A stretch of 64,000 bases of DNA from Trogon surrucura (lineage: Eukaryota; Chordata; Aves; Trogoniformes; Trogonidae), in NCBI GenBank assembly GCA_020746105.1, contig CM036636.1, positions 9,920,001 through 9,984,000 of the forward strand. Reading direction: 5' to 3'. Below are positions 39,001-48,602 of this stretch, piece after piece. The translations under genes were made by a program, and so were the position numbers. Below the pieces are notes generated by a model that ran no database searches, was not told the DNA's origin, and saw nothing but the letters and a program-made list of their open reading frames with translations. Positions within the stretch are counted from its first letter, which is position 1. Every line of letters starts with the position of its first letter.

Positions 39001-42000
39001 CTGGGAAGCACTGGCTGCATCTCAGCCCGGACGTGGTGTTAAGGCCCTTTTTCAGCAGCAGCAGAGTCGGTGTCACTGCCTCTCTGATACAAGGCGCTGC
39101 GGAGAGTGGGTCAGGGCTGCTCTGTCAGCCCCATCTGGAGCTGCTGTCGATTGGTAAGCGCTGGCAGTAGCAAGCGTGCCGTGTCGCAGCATTTGTGTAA
39201 TGCAGATCAATACTCATTAGGCACAGAGGACACAGAGCTCTGCAAGCAGCAACGGCCTGTTGGGTAGCAGAGTTTCTTCCAGAAAGACAACAGTGAACTC
39301 CAGGTGACCTTCGGGAAGCCTTGGCCAAATGGCGTTGGCAGATCTTTCCTCCACCCACCCCCGTTGTCCTCCCAGGACCTGAAGTCCTCAGAACGCCTCT
39401 CCTGCCCTCATCTGCGCGTTTCACTTGTGCATTGGCAGCTTCTGTAAACCGTAATGAAACTGCTTGCTCCTAGCTGCTGGTGTTAAATGCTCTTTGAGAA
39501 CAGAGAAGTCGCGTTTGGTGGCCGTTTCAGTAGAAGCCCATGAGCCTCGTTGGTTCCTGCCAGCCAGAAGCACTTCCTCTACTTCTGCAAGTTCATCTGC
39601 TGAACTGACTTCCCAGCTGGTCCCAGGCCAGAGTCTTCTGAGCTAAAATTCTGGAAGTAGAAGACCATACTGGAAATTGGTGTGGAAAAGCCTCCAGGTG
39701 ATTAAAGTAGTCCCTGCTCTGGCCAAGTACGGAACCTCCCTTTTGCTGCTTCCCAGTGCCTGGGTTTCTCCACTGTCCAGAGGGTTGAATGAAGGAGAAA
39801 GTCCCCAACGTTTCTGACTTTGTCAACTTGAGTCCCTTTGACAAGATCATCCAGATCCCTTGTGTTCATCCAAGAAATTGTTTCCCGCAGTTTATAATGA
39901 GCAAGGATGGAGGGGAAATAGCTGGAGATGCATTTCCTTAACCTTGTAACGTGCTTGGAAAATATTTGGGCAGTGCCATTCGCAGTCCGTGCCCAGGGTG
40001 GGACTGAAAAGCAGCAGCCATGGCTCCAGCTCGCTGACCGCAGAGCAGCTCCGCTCCCTCAGCTCCCGGACGTGAACAAACCTGGAGAAGGACTGCTACA
40101 ATGTCGAGCCTTTAGACCTCGTCAGCATCCTGAGCGTTGTCTCAGCCAAGAAAAGAAACCTGTGCTTTCCAAGAAGACACCTGCCTGACCAAGAGTAGCA
40201 TTTCAGTTTGCAAACCTGGTTTGATCTGTATGAAACCTCCAGATCAAGTGAAAAGGAGGCTCAGAAGAAGAGGCTGAAGAGTTGAGTGACGTCTCCGCTG
40301 GAGGAGCGAGCGCACCACGTCAAGCCGCTCTGCCCGCCTGCAGCTCGGCACCTTCTCAGCTCCTTCTAAAGGCACAGGACCTGCTCAGAACCACGGGCCC
40401 GTTGCTTTCAGCAGGACCCACCACACTGTGCCCTTCTGGGGGGGGCGGCCCAGGGACCAGTTTGGCTGTTTGACCTCAAACAATGTGCAGGTGCAGAACA
40501 GGAGTTGTTCCTACCCCCTAGCCCCGACCGCCCTGGGAGCTCAGACTTGTTCGTTGCTGTTTGAGCAGCGTGGGAGAGGGCTTGCTTGGAAGGAAATTCT
40601 CTCTCCGGCTTCGTGACCATTTCTGTTACAGGTTTTTCTTTTGTTATGGTTGTATGTTTCATTGTAGGCCCCTTCTCCTGTGAACCCCAATGCCCTGGAC
40701 CGCACTGCTGCTTGGCTTTTGAATATGAACATGCAGTTTTTAGAAGATGAAAGCATTGACCCAGATTCCAAGCACAGGGATAAGCTCAGGAATAAGGACG
40801 AGCTCAGCCAAGCAGAAAAGGTAAAACCTGATTGGATTGAAACAAGTTTCTAAGTAGAGAGAGAATTTCCTTGAATGTCGTTCATCTGAGCACCCCGGGG
40901 ACAAGGTGGGCTGTGAGTGCCCAGGAGAGAGGGGGGTCAGGTCGCTCGCTGCCCTGCTCAGCCTCACAGGGCGCTTCTGGGGAAGGTTTGGGAGGTTTTT
41001 GTACTCTCAGTGGCTGGAATTACCCTCTGATGAAAGCAAGTAAGAAAAACAGGAGCCAGAAAGTGCTGGTGCTGCGCTGCCACAAACTCTGAAGCCAGCC
41101 AGTGGCTCCTTGGGTATCCCTGTAAATACACAGACACGTGCTGCTCAGAACAGTGACACAGGAAAAGGTCCACGTTAGCAGACTCTGTCTGCGGAGGTGG
41201 AGAAGTTGTAAGCACTGCCCAAGCAGAGACACGGGCAGGCAGCAAATCAAAGAGAGGTGCTGTCGGACTGGTGCATCCTGCGCTGGGTTATTTCCAGAGG
41301 GGTTCAGTGCTCCTCCGAGTCCCCAGCAGAGACGACAGTGACGAGCTTTGCTGTGGGCGGCGGAACTGGAGCGAGGTGAAGTGCCAAAAGGCCGCTGTGA
41401 GGAGGGTGCGCTGGCCTCCTCCTGCCCAGCTCCCGCGGGCAGGCAGACGTCCCGCCGGTGTGGGCGCGGTGCCTGCCGAGCCCTGGCACCCATCCCTTTC
41501 CTGTGACACGGGTGCAGCTTTTCCCAGGTGGGCAGTCACGGCGACCGCTCTATCTCCGTTCCAGCCCCAGGGGCTGCTGCCCCCCGGGACGTGCCGGGCT
41601 CACCCTGTCCTGTGCAGCGAGCGGCTCGCCGGCACAAGCCCCGCTCGAGGTAGACGATGGTGAGGTTACGACCTCGGACCTATTGCAGCAAACCAGTCCC
41701 TGTCCCAAGTTCAGAGGGAGCCCCACCCTCCTCCCGGAGCCTGCTCTCTCATTCCCATGCAGCATCTCCTGTTACCTTGCTCTCCCATCAGTCACTGACA
41801 TTAAAGATCACCATTAGCATAATCTCTCTCCCCATGACTGTAAGATGTGAATGGTAACCGAGAGTGAGACAAGTGTTCTAGAGACAGGAGCGACTCCTTC
41901 GGTCTCTGAGGCCTCTCCTGCTTTCATTTGAGCTCCCTTGCGCTGCTGCTATTTTAAGGCTAGGGTAGGTATTTAATCTTTCCTGTTCAAGCAACTCCCT

Positions 42001-45000
42001 CGTGTCTGACTCCAGCGCTTCTGTGCCACTGTATGGGCATTCGTGTTCCCTCATCGCTCCAGGTTACCCCTGCAAACTGTTGTTTCAGTGCTGCAGTAAA
42101 AGCTTTGCTAAAGGAAAAACAGAGGGATCTGTTGTGCCTGTCCCTGCCCAGGCAGGAGGAGCTCAGAGGAGCTGCCCATCTGCCAGCCACGGCTCGAATA
42201 CTTTGGCAATTCAGGAAGACCATCAGCGTCATAAATTTTCAATCCTTGGGAGTTACTTTTGCTGTCAGCCAGTCAGTGGAGTGATACTAGGAAGGCAATG
42301 TGGATTTACATCAGTTGGCATGCAGGGGCAGCAGCCCCTCACCAGGAGGTGATCTGCTGGTCAGCAGGAGTTAATTATTCTAAGGTTATTCCTGCTGAGG
42401 TTTTTTTAAGTACTTTTCCCAAAGATAAGTTTTGGAAATTAAAAGTTTTGGGGTTTTGTTTTGCACAGATACGCACTGAATTTTCCTTTAACAAAGCAAC
42501 TCGTACCGAATGCTCTGCTTGTGCAATAGCTGAACCCAGTTTTACTCAGTTAGACAGCTCTTGAGTTTTTTAATCGCTTCACGTGGTTCTTCCGCTGCCG
42601 GTTTTTAGCTGCATCTGAATGAGCGGTACAGCTGTGGGGTCTTGGCTTCGTGCAGCAGCTCTTCCCGGGTTGAACCCCTGGTCTGACATCTGACTGTGCT
42701 GGTGAAAGGCCGGGCCCCACAGGGCAGTCGTGCCCCTGCCTGGCTCACACCCTCGCCTCGATGGAGAGTGACCGCTTTGTGCCGAGGCGGTGTCGGTCCC
42801 CGCTGCCCAGCCTGGGTCAGGCAGCACCAACAGCTCCTGCTCGGCTTCCAGCACATCCGAAACGCCCGCGTTTGTCGTTGCTGACTGAGAAGCTGCTGCG
42901 TAAACCCAAAACCCCACCAGCACAGCTTCTCCCGCCTGCTTTTGGCCCCGCGCTGTTAGTGTGAGGAAGATGCCAGACGCGTTTGCCACTCGCTCGCTCT
43001 AACCTGCATCCCCCCTGTGAAATGCCAGACTCTGCTAACAACCCGTTCTCTGAACCTGCCAGTGACCTGCCCGCCCAGCGGAACGCAGCATCGCTCCTAG
43101 CGCACTGTGGAGAAGACCGAAGAGGAGCTCTCGGCGAGCGGGGTTGGCTGATACGGGTTTGCAGCCAGTCTGACGCCAGGAGAGGGGCGTGATCGGGTTT
43201 TGGGGAAACCCTGGCAAGGGCAAAGCCCTACTGGGTAACGTGCCTGTGTGTTTTCTCCTCCTGTGTCTGTCCTTGCGTGCCGTAGTACCAGCAGGACCTA
43301 GTGGTGCTGCAGGACAAGCTTCGCATCTCCAACAAGAAGCTGGAGGAGTACGAGACTCGCTTCAAGTGCCAGGAGGAGACGACACAGAAGCTGATGCTGG
43401 AGTACCAGGCCAGGCTGGAGGAGAGCGAGGAGCGGCTCCGGAGGCAGCAGGAGGATAAGGAGATCCAGATGAAGGGCATCATCAGCAGGTACGGGGGGGG
43501 TGGCAGTGAGGCAGGCAGCCTGGCTGGCCGTACAGCTGGGCCCTGCTCAGGGGAATTCTCTGGCGGTGCAGGCAGGCTTCCCGTGGGGGTTTTACAGCGT
43601 TCAGTCACTGTGTGCCCGGCTGGGTTACAGCCCCTCCATGGGATTCCAGGCCTTGACTCTTCGGGCCCCTCCATCAGGGTTACCTGGGACAAGGAAAATC
43701 CTGATGTTTTCCTGATTCCCAAAGGCAAAACTTCAGGAGGGCAGAGCTGGCAGCCCGCCCCTCCCAGTTCTCAGAGGATCTGGCAGGCTTGCTCTTCCTT
43801 TCATATGAGCAGTAGATGTAATGATCAAAATGGTCTTTTCCTGATGTTTAGCTAAAGATCTCGTCACCATCCCATTACTCGTAGCTATAAATCCTTTTCT
43901 CCCACCCAATGGGGTGTGGTGTTTGCATTTGTCCAGGACATAGACTATTCCAGTGCTTCTCCTTCACCTGAGCCAAGCCAACTGAGTGCTTTTTTCTCCT
44001 CTCTTTGGCCACCAGGTTGATGTCAGTTGAGGAGGAGTTAAAGAAGGACCACGCAGAAATGCAGGCTGCCGTGGATTCCAAGCAGAAGATTATTGATGCA
44101 CAGGTGAGTCCCCCATACCAAGGGCCACAGCACTTCTCAGGGTCATTCTACCAACGTGCGGCCTCCCTGCAGCTTGTGGAAGGATCGTGCCCACATTTCA
44201 GCCTGTGAAGGGATCACTCTTCCTTGGTTCAGTCTCAGTTCTCCGGAGCTTTGCTCGGTGCTTTACGCTCCAGCAATGCTTGCAGGACCTGGATACGAGG
44301 AACACACAGCCTGGCCAGAGCAAAGCCAACGTGTTCTTTCAGCCTTTAGGCTGTGGCTTGCAGGATGGAGAAGCTCAGTTGTTGCTATAGGTTACAGTGG
44401 CAGAGGAGCATCAGCTGATGGGCGCAAAACGCTGTGCTTGGAGAAGAGAATCTGGAAATACAGTGCGTAATCGTTTAATTTGTCTAGCAGGGATGAGCAT
44501 CTTCTCAGCAGGTAGGCATTTCCACAGGTTGTGGCTAGGTGATCGCGTGCTCCGGGCTTGCTCTTAACAGCCCTGTTAATCACTTGTGAGTCCCTTCTCC
44601 TGGATAATTTACTAATTAAAAAGGAGATGACTTTGTAAAAAGAGTCACTGCTTTTTCTGTAGAGTACTTTGTTCGAAGCTGGTAAATTGTCGTGTTCCCT
44701 TCTGCACTCCGGCAAAGCAAAGCGGACATGGGGCGTCCGTAAGGTTCGAGTGGAGCTACACGTGGGCAAACGACTGCCTCGCTCCGAGCTGGTTCTGCTC
44801 CCGCCTGCTCGTGGCAGACAGAGATGGGGATGACTTGTTCAGTGTCGCAAAGAGCAGGAGTGGTGGAAGCTGGCTGTGATGCGGAAGCTTTTGCTGCCAT
44901 CCTGACGATACTGTAATGAGTGAGAGTTGCCATCAGAGCCATCCTGGGAGGCCACAAGTCGTTTAAACTATTAATTTACTCTAACAAAATCAATTAAACA

Positions 45001-45556
45001 CTGACAGAAATAACTGTCTTGGGAGAGCACTGGGTTTTGGAAGAGGAATCTTAGCGTCCTTCTAACAACTGCAGTTATAGCAAACGGTGCAATGAATTCC
45101 TGTATAACTGGAGAATTAGAGAAACTCTATGACCTCCATTTTCTACAGAATGCTAAAATTAATTTAGCCCACGTTCCACAGGCAAAGTACGTTTGTGGCC
45201 CTGCTAATAGCAGCGGATTTATGTAGAATTGCTGCGTAGCACTTAAACCCACACCTAAGAATGCCGAAGGGAAACGTCCCGGTCGCAGAGGGCTCCGGTT
45301 CGCTGTCTCGGGACGAGCCCCGGCGTCGCGGCGGGCCGGGTCTCGGTGCCTTTCCCCTGACTGTTCCCCTCTGCCCGTTTGTCCGCAGGAGAAACGCATC
45401 GCTTCCCTGGATGCTGCCAACGCACGGTTAATGAGTGCCCTTACTCAGCTGAAAGAGAGGTACAGCATGCAGACACGTAATGGGATCTCCCCCACAAACC
45501 CAACTAAATTGCAGATTACAGAGAATGGAGAATTCAGAAACAGCAGTAATTGTTAA
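8933..45556 (+). CDS. DAB2IP: DAB2IP (AIP1), Ras GTPase-activating protein, 13 coding exons
   Basis: The thirteen exons listed below join in phase into 1061 codons plus stop. Known role of the family: a cytoplasmic and membrane-associated RasGAP that speeds GTP hydrolysis on Ras, binds DAB2/DAB1, and scaffolds TNFR-TRAF2-RIP1 signalling towards ASK1-JNK; it acts as a tumour suppressor in mammals. Domain order by my residue count: PH C-terminal half (about 38-81), C2 (about 86-205), RasGAP (about 215-500), disordered Ser/Pro-rich region (about 510-880) with NPVY at 704-707 and a Pro run at 795-801, and coiled coil (about 900-1040). The arginine finger in [10 protein letters not shown] falls at residue 289, the number used for human DAB2IP. 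Ser604 in ARSSSYSEA matches the reported human phosphosite number. All introns are GT-AG. The paralogues RASAL2 and SYNGAP1 are excluded by sequences such as the SNC terminus and the FENTHLATK-surrounding blocks typical of DAB2IP. Identification is from memory of the human protein, not from a search. Confidence 0.97.
9077..14791 (+). other. DAB2IP: DAB2IP intron 2
   Basis: A 5.7-kb intron. About 12290-12830 is markedly AT-rich compared with the rest. A run of 13 T followed by 12 A lies at 11575-11599. I see no additional DAB2IP exon, no RNA gene and no recognisable mobile element. Confidence 0.6.
14792..14890 (+). CDS. DAB2IP: DAB2IP exon 3: end of PH domain
   Basis: Ninety-nine bases encode residues 49-81: the last PH beta strands ([14 protein letters not shown]) and the C-terminal PH helix ([15 protein letters not shown]) with its characteristic Trp. 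Both ends are in phase 0, so skipping would delete 33 residues in frame and destroy the PH remnant. Acceptor CCCTGTAG, donor GTAGTG. Confidence 0.97.
14891..17090 (+). other. DAB2IP: DAB2IP intron 3
   Basis: A 2.2-kb intron ending in an unusually long T-rich tract (about 17058-17087) before the CAG acceptor. No other feature is recognised in it. Confidence 0.6.
17091..17645 (+). CDS. DAB2IP: DAB2IP exon 4: C2 domain and start of RasGAP region
   Basis: Residues 82-266 (555 bases, phase 0 at both ends). They contain the linker DNSRRVEN, the C2 domain starting [18 protein letters not shown] with the strands around [23 protein letters not shown] and VEKWYPVV, then [15 protein letters not shown] and [18 protein letters not shown], which begin the helical GAP module. 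A Lys-rich loop (KKKKKDK) sits at the same place as in mammals. In human DAB2IP the C2 domain takes part in ASK1 and PI3K binding and membrane contact. An in-frame continuation past the donor would stop after 38 codons. Confidence 0.98.
17646..26753 (+). other. DAB2IP: DAB2IP intron 4 (largest between coding exons)
   Basis: A 9.1-kb intron. I find no further exon. It holds a four-copy, 20-base minisatellite (20197-20276) and a small AT-rich patch near 22310-22400 inside otherwise GC-rich sequence. The many short open frames here lack splice or protein support. Confidence 0.6.
20197..20276 (+). repeat. 20-bp tandem repeat, four copies
   Basis: The unit TGATCCTGACCCCCAGCCCC is repeated about four times head to tail, the last two copies with a few changes. 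The C-rich strand has runs of five C, so the opposite strand has regularly spaced G runs. Such short arrays are often polymorphic in copy number. Confidence 0.9.
26754..26898 (+). CDS. DAB2IP: DAB2IP exon 5: RasGAP arginine finger
   Basis: Residues 267-314 plus the first base of Gly315. The exon carries [20 protein letters not shown] and then [20 protein letters not shown]. The Arg of IFREN is residue 289, the catalytic arginine finger that completes the Ras active site in RasGAPs; it is intact, so GAP activity is expected. Acceptor TTTCCAG, donor GTACGT. Confidence 0.98.
26899..29220 (+). other. DAB2IP: DAB2IP intron 5
   Basis: A 2.3-kb intron ending TGTTTTACAG. It includes a two-copy direct repeat of about 23 bases at 28495-28540 (GGGTGAAGGGTGGC followed by TGAGGAT). 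Nothing else is recognised. Confidence 0.55.
29221..29365 (+). CDS. DAB2IP: DAB2IP exon 6: RasGAP domain
   Basis: Encodes residues 315-362 and two bases of Cys363: [20 protein letters not shown] and then [20 protein letters not shown]. The block is nearly identical to my memory of human DAB2IP. The donor is CTG|GTTGGT, weaker than the other donors of the gene. Like exon 5 it is 145 bases long and skipping it would shift the frame. Confidence 0.97.
29366..33007 (+). other. DAB2IP: DAB2IP intron 6
   Basis: A 3.6-kb intron ending GTCATTTCAG. It contains a small 18-base-period tandem duplication (TTTTCTCTCCTATCCC, about 30614-30647). I see no further exon or named repeat. Confidence 0.55.
33008..33244 (+). 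CDS. DAB2IP: DAB2IP exon 7: RasGAP core with FLR motif
   Basis: Residues 363-441 plus two bases of Lys442. It contains [17 protein letters not shown], then [29 protein letters not shown] (398-406) is the RasGAP signature whose Arg400 helps position the arginine finger. [16 protein letters not shown] completes the conserved block that contacts Ras. Acceptor TTTCAG, donor GTGAGC. Confidence 0.98.
33245..34825 (+). other. DAB2IP: DAB2IP intron 7
   Basis: A 1.6-kb intron ending in CTTGATAG. No feature is recognised in it. Confidence 0.55.
34826..35027 (+). CDS. DAB2IP: DAB2IP exon 8: end of RasGAP domain
   Basis: Completes Lys442 and encodes residues 443-509: [19 protein letters not shown], then [20 protein letters not shown] and [14 protein letters not shown]. 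This is the final helical part of the RasGAP domain. It leaves in phase 0 at a GTACCC donor. Confidence 0.98.
35028..35637 (+). other. DAB2IP: DAB2IP intron 8
   Basis: A 610-base intron with a T run at about 35576-35589 and the acceptor CGGCCAG. Nothing else is seen. Confidence 0.55.
35638..35816 (+). CDS. DAB2IP: DAB2IP exon 9: linker after the RasGAP domain
   Basis: Residues 510-568 and two bases of Gly569. It starts [20 protein letters not shown] and ends [17 protein letters not shown]. The ends match human DAB2IP well, while the middle (about [16 protein letters not shown]) differs from what I remember for mammals, and the first residues (GTAT for human SIVS) also differ. It is probably a flexible segment. 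Donor GTAAGA. Confidence 0.96.
35817..37243 (+). other. DAB2IP: DAB2IP intron 9
   Basis: A 1.4-kb intron. Its last 450 bases are CpG-dense (about 36830-37140), continuing the high GC of the following exon. The acceptor is CTTCCCCGCAG. Confidence 0.55.
37244..38120 (+). CDS. DAB2IP: DAB2IP exon 10: large Ser/Pro-rich regulatory exon
   Basis: Residues 570-861 in one 877-base, very GC-rich exon. In order: [20 protein letters not shown], the Ser cluster [12 protein letters not shown] with Ser604 (a reported RIP1/ASK1-dependent 14-3-3 site in human AIP1), [30 protein letters not shown] with NPVY at 704-707 (the NPxY type bound by Disabled PTB domains), [26 protein letters not shown], a run of seven prolines at 795-801 followed by VTRGRTPP (possible SH3 ligand, in the p85-binding region of the human protein), and [15 protein letters not shown]. 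The segment is expected to be disordered. Two other frames stay open for over 250 codons because of base composition; they are not genes. The frame also continues past the GTGAGT donor for 112 codons. Confidence 0.98.
38121..40667 (+). other. DAB2IP: DAB2IP intron 10
   Basis: A 2.5-kb intron containing a CR1 LINE tail at 38236-38410 close to its 5' end. The rest shows no recognised feature. The acceptor is TTCATTGTAG. Confidence 0.6.
38236..38410 (+). mobile_element. CR1 LINE, 3' end fragment
   Basis: The segment reads GGCACAGGCTGCTCAGAGAG, then TCTCCTTCTCTGGAGACATT, TTGGACTAGATGGTCTTTTG and AGGTCCCTTCCAACCCTG, ending ATTCAGGGATTCTGTGG. These are the hallmarks of the 3' untranslated end of chicken-repeat-1 non-LTR retroposons with the 8-base ATTCTGTG-type terminus. 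It is 5'-truncated, as most copies are, and lies in the sense orientation relative to DAB2IP. It is moderately diverged, so an old rather than fresh insertion. It supports a bird or other sauropsid origin. Confidence 0.9.
40668..40820 (+). CDS. DAB2IP: DAB2IP exon 11
   Basis: Residues 862-912 (153 bases, phase 0 at both ends, so skippable in frame). It encodes [20 protein letters not shown], then [20 protein letters not shown] and [11 protein letters not shown]. The [10 protein letters not shown] block is strongly conserved in the SynGAP family; the acidic middle is looser. The last residues begin the coiled coil. Donor GTAAAA. Confidence 0.97.
40821..43294 (+). other. DAB2IP: DAB2IP intron 11
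   Basis: A 2.5-kb intron. It ends in a cluster of three in-frame AG acceptors (43284-43285, 43290-43291, 43293-43294). No other feature is recognised. Confidence 0.55.
43295..43488 (+). CDS. DAB2IP: DAB2IP exon 12: coiled coil
   Basis: Residues 913-976 and two bases of Arg977. It encodes [40 protein letters not shown] and [20 protein letters not shown], a long heptad-rich helix. I chose the start at 43295 (GAC) because the human protein reads EK then DL at this junction. Acceptors at 43285 or 43291 would add Tyr-Gln-Gln or one Gln in frame. Donor GTACGG. Confidence 0.96.
43489..44015 (+). other. DAB2IP: DAB2IP intron 12
   Basis: A 527-base intron with a pyrimidine-rich end (CTCCTCTCTTTGG, then CCACCAG). 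No feature is seen in it. Confidence 0.55.
44016..44103 (+). CDS. DAB2IP: DAB2IP exon 13: coiled coil
   Basis: Completes Arg977 and encodes residues 978-1006: [20 protein letters not shown] followed by SKQKIIDAQ. It is identical to my memory of the human exon. It leaves in phase 0 at a GTGAGT donor. Confidence 0.97.
44104..45388 (+). other. DAB2IP: DAB2IP intron 13
   Basis: A 1.3-kb intron, AT-rich at 44590-45230 and CpG-rich for the last 120 bases. The acceptor is TTTGTCCGCAG. Confidence 0.55.
45389..45556 (+). CDS. DAB2IP: DAB2IP exon 14: C-terminus and stop
   Basis: Residues 1007-1061: [20 protein letters not shown], then [20 protein letters not shown] and [15 protein letters not shown], with TAA at 45554-45556. 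The end equals the human DAB2IP terminus, and the [11 protein letters not shown] block is shared with one of the alternative SYNGAP1 C-termini. No alternative terminal exon was found. Confidence 0.97.
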   Translation, partial: EKRIASLDAANARLMSALTQLKERYSMQTRNGISPTNPTKLQITENGEFRNSSNC

Positions 45557-46508
45557 CGCGTGGAGGGCGCTGCCGCAGGAGAGGAGGCCTGGCCAGAGAG
45601 ACCGTGCAGCAGCAGGTGTGAGCCGCGGCTTCAAAGAACGGCTGCTCTCTCCCCCCCCAGAGAAACCAGCTCCTCACCGCGGACGGCGCGCTTGACTGAG
45701 CCTTTGCGGGAGATGCTCATGCCAGCACGTTGAGGGGACGCAAAGATCGAGTGTGAGATGAGTGGCATAAGGAAATCACTCCTATTCGAGAATCGCTGTC
45801 ACTGTTGGATTTCAATCAGTGTCTAACGTTTAAACAGAAGTAACCTTTTCCTTCCAAACCGCCCAAAAGGATATGCCTCACCCCTCCCAGCCAGGAATAA
45901 CGTCCTTGTCGTTGCCGTAAGCGAGATGCAGGGAGCTGGGCAGAGCTGCCGCGGGCGGTGGCCCGGCAGGCGCAGTTAGAGCGTGCTGCGGGCGCAGCCG
46001 CGCGAGGGACGGCAGCAAAGCCTGACCCGCTCCTCCTGTGCCTCCCCCCCCGGAACACAGACCCTCTCCCAAATCGAACCCTGAGCCCGGCCCAGCCGGC
46101 TCTCCTTAACGTGGCTTTTGCGAGGCCGCTGACTTTTTGACGGCGGGTGACTCTCCACGGGGCGTTCACGCAGCTCGTTGGCGTTTCCTTAACTCCGCCC
46201 GGGTAGGGAGCGCAGGGCAGGTGTCAGGTCAGGGCGCCGTGTGGCGGCCACGGGGGTGCTGCGTGGGGACCCTCAGGGCAGGGCGGGGGAGAGGGCCCGG
46301 CTGGTGCTGCCGGGGTCCCTGGGGGTCCCCGGGGGTCCCCGGGAAGGCCGGGTTGAGCAGAGCAAGCCCTAGGCTCTGGCACCTGGCTGGATGGTGACTT
46401 GATTCCTCTCTACAGCTTCTGCCCTCTCACAAGTAACGGGGCAGAGTCTCTGTAAGCGATGACCCCAGGGCACGACCCCCCTCCCCACCCACCTTCTTCC
46501 AGCCACAG

Positions 46509-46514
46509 AATAAA
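46509..46514 (+). terminator. DAB2IP: candidate proximal poly(A) signal
   Basis: A canonical AATAAA about 950 bases after the stop, followed within 20-45 bases by U/GU-rich sequence (TGTTGCCTGAGCTTGGT, then GAGCTGTGATTG). It would give a short 3' UTR. Confidence 0.45.
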
Positions 46515-48567
46515 GCTAAATGTTGCCTGAGCTTGGTCCCTGAGCTGTGATTGAGGTACGGGGGCTGCATTTCCTGGTGCCCGCTGTGGTAGAGGGGGAG
46601 TGAGGGGCTACGTGAAGCGGCCGGCTTCGTGCCTGACAAAGGGTTCGTTACGGGGATGTAATGGTCTGTGCGGAAAGTTTTGCTGTTTGTGGGGAGAGAA
46701 AACAGGCAGAGAAACAAGCAAAAGCCCTGAAGAACCATGAAGATCGGTAATTGTATTTCTTTTCTTTCACAGTATGCATTAGAAAAAAAAAGATCCCATT
46801 TTCTGGAATACTGTCCTCTTTAAATTGGGAATGAGCACTGCATGGAAATTAACCGGCTCGAAGAATGTAAAACATGGTCATAAGGGAATAACCAACAAGA
46901 ACAGCAGCCACCACCGAAAGCCCCCTTGTCAGGAGCACTGTGCAGGCATAAGCCAGGATTAGACTTTCCTAACTGCTGAAACACGCCGCTTCGGCACACT
47001 CAGACGCCGTGTGCTCAGCGGAGGGGTCACCTCCTTAACGGGGGATTGTGCCGCTGACCTGCCGCCACGGTGTGTTTGTTGGCTTGTGGGTTTTTTTGTT
47101 TTTTCTTTTCTTTTTTTAAGTTAGTACTTCATGACTCCCACTCTCAGAGCAGGTCACTCGTACCACGAGCCAGAGAGATTTCTCTGAGACACGGATGACA
47201 GTGTACAGTGTACAGGACATCTGCCTGTTCCTCCCACTAAAGTTTAATACACTGCTCAACGCCTGTCCTAGCTCCTCCTGCCATGTGTAAATGTACAGTC
47301 CAAGGGACTAGGATGTTCCCTGAGCTCTGCACAGCTTAGGTACCGTCTCCAGCCTCACCCTGCCTCAGCAGGACACTGTTTGCCAGTAAGCTCCGCATTG
47401 TCACGCTGCCCCGCGGCCGTAAGGCTTCTTAACAGCATCCTGCCACGTGCAATTGTTTGCAAATTTAAAGATGCTTTGGTTTGTTGGGGTTGGGTTTTTT
47501 TTAATCCTTTTTTTTTTTGCTAAACGTTTTTCTGTTCCCTGGAAGTGCTGGGCCAAGCCCAGGAGGAGCAAATGCGTTGCACTGAGGTCTCCACACACGC
47601 CGCCAACGCCTGCAGAGCAGTGCAGTCACACAGCAGACCCCAAACGGAGCTCCTCAGAGAAACGTAATAAGTACAGTCACCTTTGAATTGTGGAGACTAG
47701 CACAGATGGCTTTGAAGAACCTCAAAAAACCTGACACGGTTACAACCGGAGAAAGACCCAGACAGGTTAGGATACACAGGGTACCGAGAACCGTTGGGGA
47801 CGTACGCTCCCATCTGCCGTGGCCTCAAACACTTTGTAAGAACCCTGCAAAAAAAAAAAAGACTTATTTTAAACCGCTGTTGCCCCGAGCTGTGTGTTTA
47901 GAGCTGATTGTTTGCCGAGTTCCAAAACATTCGTGCCGCAGGAGACGGAAGTTTTTCAAGAGAGAAGTAACGTAGAGGAATGGAAGCGCTCACGGGGCAC
48001 GGGGGCGGGCGCCCCAGCGGCAGCGCGTTTCCATTCAGATGCGGAAGTAATTTTGGGATGCTGTCAGTGCTCTCCGTAAGAGCTGGAAAAAAAACAAAGG
48101 AACGCCCACAAAATACTCGTTTAGTACTGAAGCTAAGCTTAATCTCCGCAACCACGAGCCAAGGCACTGCTCCCCCCCCGCCCCGATCTGTCAGAAACTC
48201 CTGGTTAACCTCAGGATGGCAGGTTACCGCACACGCGTTGTTCTGCTGAAATAGCAGGGATGCTTAAACCCTTCCACAGCGTGTTACTCAAAAAAATCTT
48301 ACAAAGTTCCAGTGCCAACACCTTCTGGAGTCGTTGCTTAGTTTCCTGAGCCAGTACGAAAAGAAACTCAAATCAGGACGAAGTCTCGTTACAGTAGAAA
48401 TTCCCCTCCCTCCCTTTTTCCCCCTCTCCTTCCCCTGCAGCTGTCAACAACTGGACCTAAACGTGACCCTCCCCTGCAAAGGTTTGGGGGTAGGGTTTTT
48501 TCCAGATCCAGGCTCAGTTCTGTTACTTCAGTTTGTGTTTCTGTTATTTATAAACTGTACATTTATA

Positions 48568-48602
48568 TACGTGTGTGCGTGTGTGTGTGCGTGTGCGAGC
48601 GA
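48568..48602 (+). repeat. GT/GC-interrupted dinucleotide microsatellite
   Basis: ACGTGTGTGCGTGTGTGTGT and the following GCGTGTGCGAGC form an interrupted (GT)n run in the probable 3' UTR. Confidence 0.8.

Noticed and set aside
45467-45478. QTR in exon 14, resembling the QTRV PDZ ligand of one SYNGAP1 C-terminus
   Set aside because: It is internal (MQTRNGIS) and the exon runs on to the usual DAB2IP end; no plausible alternative stop or splice follows.
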